The notes under the pieces are model-generated. The model was not told where the DNA came from and ran no database searches. It worked only from the letters and a program-made list of their open reading frames with translations. The position numbers and the translations under genes were made by a program. From Paenibacillus profundus (GTDB lineage Bacteria; Bacillota; Bacilli; Paenibacillales; Paenibacillaceae): a stretch of DNA of 64,000 nucleotides. Of the stretch, positions 1-7,645 are shown in pieces; the stretch's first letter is position 1, and the number at the start of each line of letters is the position of its first letter. The stretch spans positions 1 through 64,000 of the forward strand of contig NZ_JAJNBZ010000024.1 of assembly GCF_021369635.1 (NCBI RefSeq). The letters are read 5' to 3'.

Positions 1-637
1 GTTTTTCGAAATGAACATTGTCGCGAAGCCGAACGACAAAGGATTGCCCGTCTTGCTTGTAACGATCCAATCGTTCCAGTTTGCCGTAAGCACGGTCCAT
101 GACCATAATAAAGTCTGGGTTCTCCAACGTTTCGCATACGGGCCCATCGTGTCTTGCGCCAATCGTTTCCGTGACGCCAAGTGGCTGTCCGTTTTGCGCC
201 CGCAAAGCAACATGCAGTTTAACCGCAGCCCGTTCTCCGTGGTAGGGAGCCCATGGCAAACGGCTTTTCCCAACCGTCATGGTCGTCGAGTCAATCAGCA
301 GCAGTTCCTTGGGAAAAGCCAACTTCCGTCTCGTTTCCCGATTACATTTTCGGACAAGGAGTTGAAACAGCTCTTTAAATACAAACGGCACATCGGCTGC
401 TTTGCCGGAAAAACAGGAATAATGAACAGGAGACAAGCCACTACAGGCAGCATGATCCGCGCCGAAACGATACCCCGACCATTCTTCACTGGCTGCGGCA
501 ACCCAATATTGAAGCAAATGATAGACTGTGAATTTTCGCGCCTTATCGACATAGCCAACCGCCTCGACGATAGATTCGACTTCCTGGGACGTTAGAACAG
601 TTTGAAGAATTGGGAGAATCGTGTTAGACTTTTTCAT
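1..637 (-). mobile_element. IS4-family-like DDE transposase, partial
   Basis: Reading leftward from an ATG at 637 gives an open frame of about 212 residues that leaves the window at base 1, so the C-terminus is not seen. The first catalytic Asp lies in LLIDSTTMTV (about residue 116) and the second in VMDRAYGKLERLDRY (about residue 181). This spacing and context fit IS4-type transposases. A good ribosome site (GGAAGG) lies about 9 bases before the ATG. The enzyme would cut and join the ends of its own insertion sequence. The catalytic Glu lies beyond the window edge. The outer end of the element is probably between 640 and 711, but no terminal inverted repeat can be fixed with only one end visible. 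Confidence 0.85.
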
Positions 638-711
638 GGAGTCGTCACCTTCCGGTCGTTTGTAGGGGTACAAACATTTTACCGGGTTGACGGCTCTTTT
701 TCTACCATTTG

Positions 712-972
712 ATGGTTAATCAACAGGCTTGGATTAATCTATTACTTTATAAAACCGGAGAAGGAAATTACGATTTGGGTATTATGATTCGTTACCAAGA
801 CGGGAAAGAAACCACCAAACTATATGCAGCTGAAGACGGCAAAGTCCGTTATATTCCAAATTTATATATCCCTGCGGGTGCTACACTCTTTTTTGTAATC
901 GAAGCGAAAGTTTTCTCTGATCCATCTGATGTATATAGTATTTATCTTGTAGATCCTTCGTTAGAAAAATGA
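712..972 (+). pseudogene. Small hypothetical protein, probably a fragment truncated by the adjacent IS
   Basis: An 86-residue frame starts at ATG 712 (an in-frame TTG precedes it at 709) and ends at 972. There is no convincing ribosome site upstream; the bases before the start look like the outer end of the insertion sequence. The product alternates hydrophobic and polar residues (for example IPNLYIPAGATLFFVIEAKVF), as in a beta-rich domain, and has no signal peptide. A strong terminator follows. The simplest reading is the 3' part of an older gene cut by the transposon, but a complete small gene is possible. I do not recognise the family. Confidence 0.45.
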
Positions 973-1001
973 GTTTATGATAATTAGCGATGGTTTTATA
1001 G

Positions 1002-1023
1002 GCACCTGCGGGTGCTTTTTTTG
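1002..1023 (+). terminator. Intrinsic terminator
   Basis: A GCACC/GGTGC stem with a TGCG loop is followed directly by seven T. It ends the fragment gene 712-972. Confidence 0.85.
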
Positions 1024-1091
1024 TTTTGCTAGCAATGAGATAAACGCATGGAAATCTCCTCCGAGCTCTAAACAGTGACCAGGGAGGAGGG

Positions 1092-1199
1092 TCAATGCGT
1101 TAATTTGGTGTCGGAATCTTGTACCGGATTTGCACCAGCCGCGAGTGGGAACATGCTGAAAGCAAGTAAAGAGATAAGCAATAGTTTTCTTATTTTCAT
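1092..1199 (-). CDS. 35-residue secreted peptide precursor, Phr/AimP-like by architecture
   Basis: On the minus strand an AAGGAGG ribosome site stands 6 bases before an ATG at 1199. It opens a 35-codon frame: a basic start (MKIRK), a hydrophobic core (LLLISLLAFSMFPLAAG), a likely signal peptidase site near AGA-N, and a 13-residue polar tail ending DTKLTH. This is the layout of exported Rap/Phr or arbitrium signalling peptides, where the last five or six residues are the mature signal. No rap or aimR receptor gene is next to it here, so it would be an orphan. Alternatively it is the start of a decayed secreted-protein gene. The ribosome site and signal peptide are seen; the signalling role is inference. 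Confidence 0.5.
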   Translation of the reverse strand: MKIRKLLLISLLAFSMFPLAAGANPVQDSDTKLTH

Positions 1200-1541
1200 A
1201 AAAAACCTCCTTGAATAAGGTAATTATAATATAAAGTGTATTGAAAATCGCGCAAATAGATTCCTGTTTTCTGAAAAGGTTGAAAACAGTGCTTGAGGTG
1301 ATTACAGGGCAGTTAGAATAAACTAGGAGCTTAGCTTATCGTATAGATTTCAGGTTGTGAAAATGTATAGTGTACGAAGCCATACACGCAAATAATCATT
1401 GCTAGAAGAGAAGAGCCGTAGGGAGTCACGGCTCTATTTCATTTTCAAATATATTAATTTTTTGAAAACTATATCAAAAATAGAGATTATTTGGTATGTT
1501 TGGATTAGGCAAAAAATAACAATATTTTAGGAGGTATTAAT
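1200..1541. other. Intergenic region with one hairpin
   Basis: No gene is supported here. A stem AGAGCCGT/ACGGCTCT at 1412-1435, followed by a T-rich run, resembles a terminator; no gene reading into it is visible, so it may mark a deleted gene. A similar AAAGAGCCG hairpin recurs at 2435-2463. The end of the stretch is AT-rich and holds the GGAGG ribosome site of the next gene. Confidence 0.5.
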
Positions 1542-2168
1542 ATGAAGCTATTTAAAATTGCTGTTATGCTGATTCTTACTTTATCACTTGTTGTGCCTGC
1601 AACAGCATTTGGAGCGTCATCTACTTACAGTGGTGTAAGCGGGAAGAGATGGGTTCAAGAATTTCCTAATTCTGCAAGCGTCAGTGATTTGAGCAGTGAA
1701 TTCAAACCTAAAGTTGAGAAGTTCATTAAAGCGATGAAGGATGCCAATATTACGGTTACAGTGACTTCTACGTTAAGACCAAAAGAACGAGCATATCTTA
1801 TGCATTATTCATACAAAATTAGCAAAGGGCAAATCAGTCCTAAAGATGTTCCTTCAATGAGCGGCGTCAATATTCAATGGGTACATCCAAATGATGATAG
1901 CAAATATACTAAATCCAAAAACGCTGCTGCTGAAATGGTTGCCGCATACAGCATTGTGGCCGCCCCTGCACTTGATTCGGATCATATTCGCGGAAACGCA
2001 ATTGATATGAACTCCCCGGTTACCAAGAAGACTACTATAAAAAAAGCGGATGGAACATCTATTAGTATTTCGAATTACGATGATCTTGTAAAAGTGGGTG
2101 CAACGTACGGGGTGTATCACCTCATGCCGATCTCTAAAGATCCTGTGCATTGGTCTAATAAATCCTAG
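1542..2168 (+). CDS. Secreted peptidase M15-like protein
   Basis: The 208-residue product starts with a classical signal peptide (MKLFK, then a hydrophobic run, cleavage near AFGA). The mature part carries M15-type features: a TSTLRP segment, the zinc-site pattern SDHIRGNAIDMN (HxxGxAxD) and a late VHWS that can supply the last His ligand. Members of this group cut peptide cross-links in peptidoglycan (D,D-carboxypeptidase or L,D-endopeptidase). The protein would act outside the membrane. It stands alone with a TAGGAGG ribosome site and its own terminator. The nearby SPOR remnant and IS suggest an accessory region. Exact bond specificity cannot be read from sequence. Confidence 0.75.
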   Translation: MKLFKIAVMLILTLSLVVPATAFGASSTYSGVSGKRWVQEFPNSASVSDLSSEFKPKVEKFIKAMKDANITVTVTSTLRPKERAYLMHYSYKISKGQISPKDVPSMSGVNIQWVHPNDDSKYTKSKNAAAEMVAAYSIVAAPALDSDHIRGNAIDMNSPVTKKTTIKKADGTSISISNYDDLVKVGATYGVYHLMPISKDPVHWSNKS

Positions 2169-2270
2169 CAGATTTTTATATCTTACTTTTTAAGTTAAGT
2201 ACGACAAGCGGAAAAAATGTATTATAACCCTTATTGTGACGGTTTGAAAAACACGATGGCCTAGACTGCA

Positions 2271-2311
2271 GAAGGTGACTTCTGGTATTCATCAGGAGTC
2301 ATCTTTTTTTT
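2271..2311 (+). terminator. Intrinsic terminator after the M15-like gene
   Basis: An AAGGTGACTTCTG / CAGGAGTCATCTT stem with wobble pairs is followed by eight T. It lies about 100 bases after the stop codon. Confidence 0.8.
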
Positions 2312-2434
2312 ATAAACGAACGATTATTGGCTCATGCTTTGAAAAAGTGAAATAGAATGGTTTATCATATGTCTTTACTTGTGAACATGGTGTAGTGCGC
2401 GAAGTCACTTCCGCAACTAAACAATGTGAGGAGA

Positions 2435-2463
2435 AAAGAGCCGCAGGCATCCTACGGTTCTTT
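2435..2463. terminator. Terminator, probably of the minus-strand YxeA-like gene
   Basis: AAAGAGCCG pairs with CGGTTCTTT. Read on the minus strand the hairpin is followed by TTTTC, just past the stop of the gene ending at 2481; read on the plus strand it is followed by a weaker T run. Confidence 0.65.
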
Positions 2464-2480
2464 ATTCACACTTTTTTCAA

Positions 2481-2858
2481 TTATCTGATACCAAGTTTAT
2501 CTTTTACTATTTGAGGTAATTGCTCTTCTTTAACTTCTTCATAAGAAACTACTTCTGGAGAACTATCATCCTTGCTTTTCTTTATATATAGACACAAGAA
2601 CGCGTTTTCTTTAAGTGGTCCTCCATTCGGTTTAGAACTTATAAAGGTGATATTCTTTTCAGTACCATGTATATCGCAACCTTTTAATGTGTATTCGCGA
2701 TAATTGTCAATTAATTTGCCAGTGCCTTTAATTTGAACGTAGTATAGGTCCGTATCTGCCTTTTTAGATGTAGATATTATTTCTTCAGTCACCATGCACG
2801 CGCTAAGGAGCATAATGAAAAAGACTAATACCACTAATAAACGTAAAGTTCTTTTCAC
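2481..2858 (-). CDS. YxeA-like (DUF1093-type) lipoprotein
   Basis: The GTG at 2858 is preferred over upstream starts because GCAGGAGG stands 8 bases before it; the product is 125 residues. It begins with a basic, hydrophobic leader ending in the lipobox LSAC, so it should be lipid-anchored on the outer face of the membrane. The body follows the YxeA pattern: YYVQI, then YTLKGCDIHG, FISSKPNGGPLKENAFLCLYIK, and a terminal EEQLPQIVKDKLG. The function of this family is not established. It is transcribed alone toward a hairpin terminator. Confidence 0.75.
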   Translation of the reverse strand: MKRTLRLLVVLVFFIMLLSACMVTEEIISTSKKADTDLYYVQIKGTGKLIDNYREYTLKGCDIHGTEKNITFISSKPNGGPLKENAFLCLYIKKSKDDSSPEVVSYEEVKEEQLPQIVKDKLGIR

Positions 2859-2945
2859 TTTTACTGCCTCCTGCAAATATTGCTGCAATAAAGAAATCTT
2901 ACACGACCGTTCATATTGTAACCATCAATACATATAACAGTTTTC

Positions 2946-3125
2946 TTGCAATGTTGCAAGCCAGGTGCTTTTGCTAGTGCAGCCGATCAAAACGCTGCAG
3001 CAGAACGTTTGAAGAAAGAAACAGGGTGGCTGGTCTATAAAGTGAATGAAAATAGTCTGAGCCTTAAAACAGGGACCTTTGCTACAAGAGGAGATGCTGA
3101 ACGAACCCGGGGAGCTGGTTGTTTT
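2946..3125 (+). pseudogene. SPOR-domain remnant
   Basis: The plus frame from about 2946 reads GAFASAADQNAAAERLKKE, then TGWLVYK, then SLSLKTGTFATRGDAERT. This is the repeating pattern of a SPOR peptidoglycan-binding domain as found in cell-wall amidases. There is no signal peptide, catalytic domain or ribosome site before it, and the similarity stops near 3115 without a proper end. It looks like the surviving tail of a lost cell-wall hydrolase gene. Confidence 0.5.
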
Positions 3126-3130
3126 TTCTA

Positions 3131-3175
3131 TTGGAGACAGAATAGAATTTCGCATATAATAAGAACAAACGTTCT
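3131..3175 (+). promoter_or_regulatory. Promoter with LexA box for the 67-residue gene
   Basis: TTGGAG (3131-3136), an 18-base spacer and TATAAT (3155-3160) are followed at once by AGAACAAACGTTCT (3162-3175). The latter matches the Gram-positive LexA/DinR operator core GAAC-N4-GTTC exactly. Bound LexA would sit on the transcription start. Confidence 0.8.
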
Positions 3176-3193
3176 GAATGGAGGTGAAGTGAC

Positions 3194-3397
3194 ATGCTTC
3201 TTGAACATTATATTGGTCGAGCAATTGAGATCATTTATGAAGACAGACATGGCGACATCACGAAGCGCCGTATTATCATTCACAAAATCAGTGATGGCAC
3301 TGTTCATGCGACTTGTTTGCGTTCGAGTGGATGGCGTCCGTTCAAGATGGAGCGTATATTGTCATGGCAGCCGATAGGAGAGGGAAGAACAGCGTAA
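3194..3397 (+). CDS. 67-residue WYL-like small protein, SOS-controlled
   Basis: An ATG at 3194 follows GGAGGTGAAGTGAC. The 67-residue product has the look of one isolated WYL-like beta fold: IEIIYEDRHGDITKRRIIIHKI, then CLRSSGWRPFKMERILSW. In full-length WYL regulators this part binds a ligand or nucleic acid. No helix-turn-helix is present. A LexA operator on its promoter means it should be induced by DNA damage. It converges on lexA. The function is unknown; it could be an effector or sensor in the SOS response. Confidence 0.7.
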   Translation: MLLEHYIGRAIEIIYEDRHGDITKRRIIIHKISDGTVHATCLRSSGWRPFKMERILSWQPIGEGRTA

Positions 3398-3546
3398 AAA
3401 TACGACGCTGAAACTGGAATATGTTTTAAGAAGATCAACAGGCGTGCGAGAAAAGCAGCGTATAAATGGAAATAACAAATTTAGCTTTTGAAAATAAAAA
3501 CACAGCCGATAATTCACCTATGAGGAGAACCAAAGGCTGTGTTTTG

Positions 3547-4176
3547 TTAATGGAAATCTCGGAACAAACCAATGACCTTACCCAAAATCGTCACATGCTT
3601 CAGACGAATAGGTTCGTATGTCGGGTTCTCGGGTTGAAGACGGACATGGTCTTTCTCGCGATAAAAAGTCTTGACCGTTGCTTCATCGTTTTCCGTCATC
3701 GCTACGACGATATCTCCGTTATTAGCAGTCTGCTGCTGGCGAACAATGACATAATCGCCGTTATGTATTCCGGCTTCGATCATACTGTCACCAATGACAG
3801 ATAACATAAACACGTTCTCGTCGTCCCCAACCATATGTGTAGGTAACGGGAAATAGTCTTCAATATTCTCGGTTGCCGTAATAGGTTCACCCGCCGTTAC
3901 TTTACCCACTACCGGAATTCTTGCTACAGACTGGGTGAATTCATTCGTACGCTCGGATTGTTCATGGCTAAGCAGTTCAATTGCACGGGGCTTCGTCGGA
4001 TCGCGACGAATGAAGCCTTTCTTCTCAAGGCGATCCAGATGACCGTGCACTGTAGAACTGGAGGCTAAGCCAACCGCTTCGCCAATCTCGCGAACCGATG
4101 GTGGATAACCTTTACCACGAACCTCATTGCGTATAAAATCAAGAATCGCTTGTTGACGACTGGATATTTTAGACAA
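3547..4176 (-). CDS. lexA: LexA repressor
   Basis: The product is the SOS repressor, which cleaves itself when RecA filaments form on damaged DNA. TTG at 4176 is chosen because GGAG stands 9 bases upstream and the protein then begins [14 protein letters not shown], as LexA does; longer starts add an untypical leader. This gives 209 residues. The N-terminal winged helix spans residues 1-65 with [20 protein letters not shown]. The Ala-Gly cleavage site is TAGEP (A95-G96). The catalytic Ser is in GDSMIEAG (S131) and the Lys in ATVKTF (K169). All key residues are present, and a LexA box in its own promoter shows autoregulation. Confidence 0.97.
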   Translation of the reverse strand: MSKISSRQQAILDFIRNEVRGKGYPPSVREIGEAVGLASSSTVHGHLDRLEKKGFIRRDPTKPRAIELLSHEQSERTNEFTQSVARIPVVGKVTAGEPITATENIEDYFPLPTHMVGDDENVFMLSVIGDSMIEAGIHNGDYVIVRQQQTANNGDIVVAMTENDEATVKTFYREKDHVRLQPENPTYEPIRLKHVTILGKVIGLFRDFH

Positions 4177-4210
4177 GGGTATCAACTCCAATGAATACTC
4201 TTTTGTCAAA

Positions 4211-4239
4211 ATTATACCATAGAACCTCCGTTCGTACAA
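4211..4239 (-). promoter_or_regulatory. lexA promoter with LexA box
   Basis: On the minus strand TTGTAC (4234-4239), a 17-base spacer and TATAAT (4211-4216) form the promoter. The spacer holds GAAC-CTCC-GTTC (4222-4233), an exact GAAC-N4-GTTC operator, so LexA would block its own transcription. Confidence 0.85.
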
Positions 4240-4333
4240 ACATAAGTTCTAAGGAAAATGCATAAACTCGCGCTTTTTAAGCGTTCTCTTTTATTCGGGC
4301 GTGAATAGGAAGGAGAAAAAGACGAATGATATG

Positions 4334-4413
4334 AGAACTAATGTTCTAAAAATATATTGACTCAAACAAGTGTTCGTGTTAAATTATTTGCGAAAGTAAT
4401 AGAACAAGTGTTT
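4334..4413 (+). promoter_or_regulatory. yneA promoter with three tandem LexA boxes
   Basis: Three operators line up: an exact GAAC-TAAT-GTTC at 4335-4346, a one-mismatch AAAC-AAGT-GTTC at 4364-4375 and a one-mismatch GAAC-AAGT-GTTT at 4402-4413. TTGACT (4357-4362), a 17-base spacer and TAAATT (4380-4385) form a promoter overlapped by the middle box. This predicts tight repression in the absence of DNA damage. Confidence 0.8.
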
Positions 4414-4428
4414 GGGGAGATGGGATAG

Positions 4429-4803
4429 ATGATGTATACAACTTATCGTTCAATTTATAATGTATCGACTGCTGCCAGCAATGGTAGAGGAAAGCAACGT
4501 CGTTCAATACATATACGTCGACTTCGTCTTATCGTCTTTACGATCGCTCTCTTTTTCGTCACATGCGGCAGCATTGTACAAGCGTGGGGGAACGATGATG
4601 TGCAGGAGCAGGTAGGAATGGAGAGCGCAGTGGAACGGGTGCTTGTCCAGCCAGGAGATTCCTTATGGGTTATTGCTGCTGCTTACAAACCAGAGCATAT
4701 GGATATTCGTCAATACATTTATGAAATCATCGTATTGAATGATATAGAAGGACATACGCTGTTGGCGGGAGATGTCATACTTGTGCCTTTGGGGTTAGAA
4801 TAG
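4429..4803 (+). CDS. yneA: SOS cell-division suppressor YneA, LysM-type
   Basis: The 124-residue product has a basic N-terminus, one hydrophobic membrane segment (about residues 34-54, RLIVFTIALFFVTCG) and an external LysM-like domain (VLVQPGDSLWVIAAAY, then VLNDIEGHTLLAGDVILVPLG). This is the layout of YneA, which delays division during the SOS response and is divergent from lexA in Bacillus. The divergent position and three LexA boxes support the call. Two ATG codons lie in tandem at 4429 and 4432; either may be used. The adjacent resolvase-like yneB of Bacillus is absent. Confidence 0.88.
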   Translation: MMYTTYRSIYNVSTAASNGRGKQRRSIHIRRLRLIVFTIALFFVTCGSIVQAWGNDDVQEQVGMESAVERVLVQPGDSLWVIAAAYKPEHMDIRQYIYEIIVLNDIEGHTLLAGDVILVPLGLE

Positions 4804-4950
4804 GGAATTGTCTTTCTTTCATTGATGTAATCAAATCACATATTAAGTGGTCACTACATATCTGCTCGTAATACGGGGATGTTCATTAGCCATACTGTAC
4901 AGAGTAATTATAATATGATTCAATAACTCACCATTTATATTAAAGCTTAA

Positions 4951-4976
4951 CGGGAGACTCAATATGGGTCTCTTTC
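4951..4976 (+). terminator. Weak terminator after yneA
   Basis: GGGAGAC pairs with GTCTCTT around a TCAATATGG loop and is followed by a broken T run. It could separate yneA from ynzC transcription. Confidence 0.45.
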
Positions 4977-5088
4977 TATGTATTTTTGTATTCTTTCTCC
5001 ATGGCGATTGTAGTCGATACGCTTGCTTGACAAGCTTGACCTGCCATGTCAAAGTAGAAGATATGCTTAGAAACATGGAGGTACGACA

Positions 5089-5307
5089 ATGAATATCGAT
5101 CAATTGATCGCACGAATAAACGAGCTTGCCCGCAAGCAGAAAACTGAAGGATTAAACGAGACGGAGTTAGCGGAACGTGCGCGCCTGCGAGAGCAATATT
5201 TGTCTTTATTCCGGAAGCAAGTCCGTAACCAGTTGGATACGATTCGCTTTGTTGAAGATGAAGAACAAATGGGCGAAAAGGGCGGGTCCGGCGGGCTTGT
5301 TCATTAA
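5089..5307 (+). CDS. ynzC: DUF896 protein, YnzC-like
   Basis: The 72-residue product opens with MNIDQLIARINELARKQKTE and continues with LNETELAERARLREQYLSLFR, the two-helix hairpin of the DUF896/YnzC family. Members are short cytosolic proteins of unclear role that sit in the lexA-yneA neighbourhood in Bacillus, as here. An ATGGAGG ribosome site lies 7 bases before the ATG. No LexA box was seen immediately upstream, so SOS control would need read-through from yneA. Confidence 0.9.
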   Translation: MNIDQLIARINELARKQKTEGLNETELAERARLREQYLSLFRKQVRNQLDTIRFVEDEEQMGEKGGSGGLVH

Positions 5308-5446
5308 TGTAAGCGATAGACCAAGTCGGTGTAATTACCGGATTTTGTCCGGAATTGCATCGATTATTATATTGAAATTCAATTAGGCAAGAGCTTATTA
5401 GGTACATCAACGTCTTATTGTCGCAATAATAAGGGGGCTAACATTC

Positions 5447-5980
5447 ATGTCTCGCAGTTGGGAACGCAAGGTGCGTCGTAACAGCACACAACTGAACAAG
5501 CAGCGTAAGAAGCAAGGGAAATCGATGATGTCGACTAGCACTGTCGCCTTTGAAGAATTTAAAGGCCGCAGCTATATCCTGCCAATGGTGCTCATAGGAT
5601 TCACTATCATCTACGCCTTTCTTGGCGGAGCAATGACGGATGTCCAGTCGCCGACGTTATATTGGGTAACGGTCTTCTGTTATCTGGGGTTGGGGATTAT
5701 TCTCTTCCTAAGAAGACCTTTCCTCCGAATCGGCAAGGGTGAGCTGTCGACGATTAAATGGAACCGGATTCGGACGTTGCCGGCTCAAGAGATTACGAAG
5801 ATTGTGGCACAACCTGGTTATGTTGTTATAGAACATAGCAGAAAGGGCTCCAGCTGGGTCTTTTCACGCACGATGAATCGGTATGATACGGATACGATGG
5901 GCAAACGGCTGCAAAGCTTTGCACAGCAGCATCGCATCGAGTTCGTGGAAGAATCGAAATCAACCGGTTCAGTTAAGTAA
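5447..5980 (+). CDS. Conserved hypothetical membrane protein
   Basis: The 177-residue product has a strongly basic N-terminus (about residues 1-26), two hydrophobic segments (about residues 45-62 and 72-88, YILPMVLIGFTIIYAFLGG and VTVFCYLGLGIILFL) and a cytosolic C-terminal half with alternating strands (GELSTIKWNRIRTL, GYVVIEHSRKG) that resembles a small PH-like fold. I recognise no family for certain. It has its own ribosome site (GGGGG) and stands between ynzC and the HAD gene without overlap. Confidence 0.7.
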   Translation: MSRSWERKVRRNSTQLNKQRKKQGKSMMSTSTVAFEEFKGRSYILPMVLIGFTIIYAFLGGAMTDVQSPTLYWVTVFCYLGLGIILFLRRPFLRIGKGELSTIKWNRIRTLPAQEITKIVAQPGYVVIEHSRKGSSWVFSRTMNRYDTDTMGKRLQSFAQQHRIEFVEESKSTGSVK

Positions 5981-6033
5981 CGATGAGATAAAGAGTTGAT
6001 ATGCATTACGTCAATGTAAGAGAGGGATCCGAC

Positions 6034-6840
6034 ATGTCCATTCAAGCTGTACTGTTTGATTTAGATGATACGTTATTATGGGACGAGCGGAGCGTGGAGG
6101 AGGCGTTTGCGGCGACATGTCAGTACGCCCAGTCCAAGTCGGGAGCGATTCCAGATCAATTGGAAGCAGAAGTTCGTCAAGCGGCCCGAGATCTGTACGC
6201 GTCTTATGAAACGTATTCCTTTACACAAAATATCGGTATCAATCCATTTGAAGCGTTGTGGGGACATTTTACGGGTGGTGAACATCAGGAATTTCGCATG
6301 CTGCAACAATTGGCGCCGATGTATCGCCAGTCGGCATGGACCCAAGGCTTAAAAGCAGTCGGTGTTGAAGACGAGGCGCTAGGTGCCGAATTGGCTAAGC
6401 AATTCATGAAAGAGCGTAGAGCCAGATCTTATGTCTATGAAGAGACATATGAGGTGCTTCGCAAATTGAAGACGCGCTATCCGCTGCTTTTGCTTACGAA
6501 CGGGTCCCCCGATCTGCAGCAAGAAAAGTTGGATGGTGTACCAGACATTATTCCGTTCTTCGATCACCTTGTCATTTCTGGTAACTATCCAGAAGGGAAG
6601 CCGGCAATTAGCTTGTTTCAACATGCGATGTCTCTGTTGGATATTGCGCCAAGCGCAGGGCTCATGGTCGGAGATAAGCTGACGACCGATATAAAAGGAG
6701 CATACAATGTCGGCATGCACCATGCCTGGCTCAACCGCAAAGGGGTGAAGCTCACCGGCGACATCCATCCTGAATATGAAATTTCTCATTTGTCGGAGTT
6801 GTTTGCCGTTATCGATGAGATCGATTCGAAGAAGCACTAA
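6034..6840 (+). CDS. HAD-superfamily hydrolase, subfamily IA
   Basis: The ATG at 6034 is chosen over an in-frame ATG at 6001 because AGAGGG lies just before it and the product then starts MSIQAVLFDLDDTLL, the HAD nucleophile motif. Further motifs are LLLTNGSPD (motif II), KPAI (motif III Lys) and GDKLTTDIKGA (motif IV). The region between motifs I and II is the helical cap of subfamily IA. At 268 residues the length is usual for a soluble phosphatase. The substrate cannot be inferred; pyrimidine-nucleotide or phosphosugar phosphatases share this pattern. A terminator follows. Confidence 0.85.
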   Translation: MSIQAVLFDLDDTLLWDERSVEEAFAATCQYAQSKSGAIPDQLEAEVRQAARDLYASYETYSFTQNIGINPFEALWGHFTGGEHQEFRMLQQLAPMYRQSAWTQGLKAVGVEDEALGAELAKQFMKERRARSYVYEETYEVLRKLKTRYPLLLLTNGSPDLQQEKLDGVPDIIPFFDHLVISGNYPEGKPAISLFQHAMSLLDIAPSAGLMVGDKLTTDIKGAYNVGMHHAWLNRKGVKLTGDIHPEYEISHLSELFAVIDEIDSKKH

Positions 6841-6859
6841 TACTCATTTTACGCACATG

Positions 6860-6887
6860 AAGTCTGCGAAGATCGCAGGCTTTTTTA
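6860..6887 (+). terminator. Intrinsic terminator after the HAD gene
   Basis: AGTCTGCG pairs with CGCAGGCT and is followed by six T. Confidence 0.85.
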
Positions 6888-7044
6888 TTTAATTTAACGT
6901 ATTCTCTTGTAAAATGTGACAAATGTCACTGAATCGCCACACAAACTGACCTGAATTAGCCCTATCGAGTCATCACGATATGGGTAATGTTGTCTATAAT
7001 GATACAAGACAAGTTGGAAATGGACTGAAGGAGTGAATGTATTA

Positions 7045-7485
7045 ATGTGGAAAAAAGCAGTTCTCGCATTGAGTTTCGCTGCTTTGCTTATGGCAGGGTG
7101 CGGCAATGGCGGGGGTCATGATCAGCATACTGATCAACCGGGTGATGCGATGCACGGTGATCATGGCGGCAGCAACGCCGACGGCACGATTCCTGATCTG
7201 ATTAAAGTGGAGTTGAAAGTTCCTGATGAGGTTAAGGCTAAGGAATCGATTATCATTTCTGCACGTGTGACGCAGAGCGATAAGGCGGTGGATGATGCGG
7301 ATAAGGTCGAGTTTGAATACTGGATGGAAGGCGAAGAGCATGAAAGAGCTGAAGGGACGTTAAAGGAAGATGGCACTTATCAAATGGAGCATACGTTCGA
7401 GAAGCCAGGTACCTATAATGTCATCTCACATGTGACGGCGCGTGATATGCACTCGATGCCGAAGAAGACATTCGAGGTGAAATAG
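7045..7485 (+). CDS. YtkA-like domain lipoprotein
   Basis: The ATG at 7045 is preferred to an in-frame GTG at 7033, since the GTG overlaps the AAGGAG ribosome site. The 146-residue product has a lipoprotein leader ending LMAGC. After it comes a His/Asp/Gly-rich linker (HDQHTDQPGDAMHGDHGG) that could bind metal. The C-terminal domain (about residues 60-145; LKVPDEVKAKESIIISARV, VEFEYWMEGEEH, FEKPGTYNVISHVTARD) is YtkA/FixH-like. Such proteins sit on the outer membrane face and are often linked to copper or oxidase assembly, but the neighbours give no direct support. Confidence 0.75.
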   Translation: MWKKAVLALSFAALLMAGCGNGGGHDQHTDQPGDAMHGDHGGSNADGTIPDLIKVELKVPDEVKAKESIIISARVTQSDKAVDDADKVEFEYWMEGEEHERAEGTLKEDGTYQMEHTFEKPGTYNVISHVTARDMHSMPKKTFEVK

Positions 7486-7578
7486 CTGCTGCTGCAATGA
7501 TTCACGCGGACAATTATATTTACATATATGTAACGCTGACTGTCTTATGAAGGCAGGCTGAATTGTTGTCTGTTATAC

Positions 7579-7617
7579 AAAAAGCGGTCCACCTAATCAA
7601 GGAGGACCGCTTTTTTT
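7579..7617. terminator. Bidirectional terminator
   Basis: AAAAAGCGGTCC pairs with GGACCGCTTTTT, with a T run on both strands. It serves the lipoprotein gene on the plus strand and mtnD on the minus strand. Confidence 0.9.
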
Positions 7618-7645
7618 GCCTAGAATAACAAGCTGGATAAGTTCA

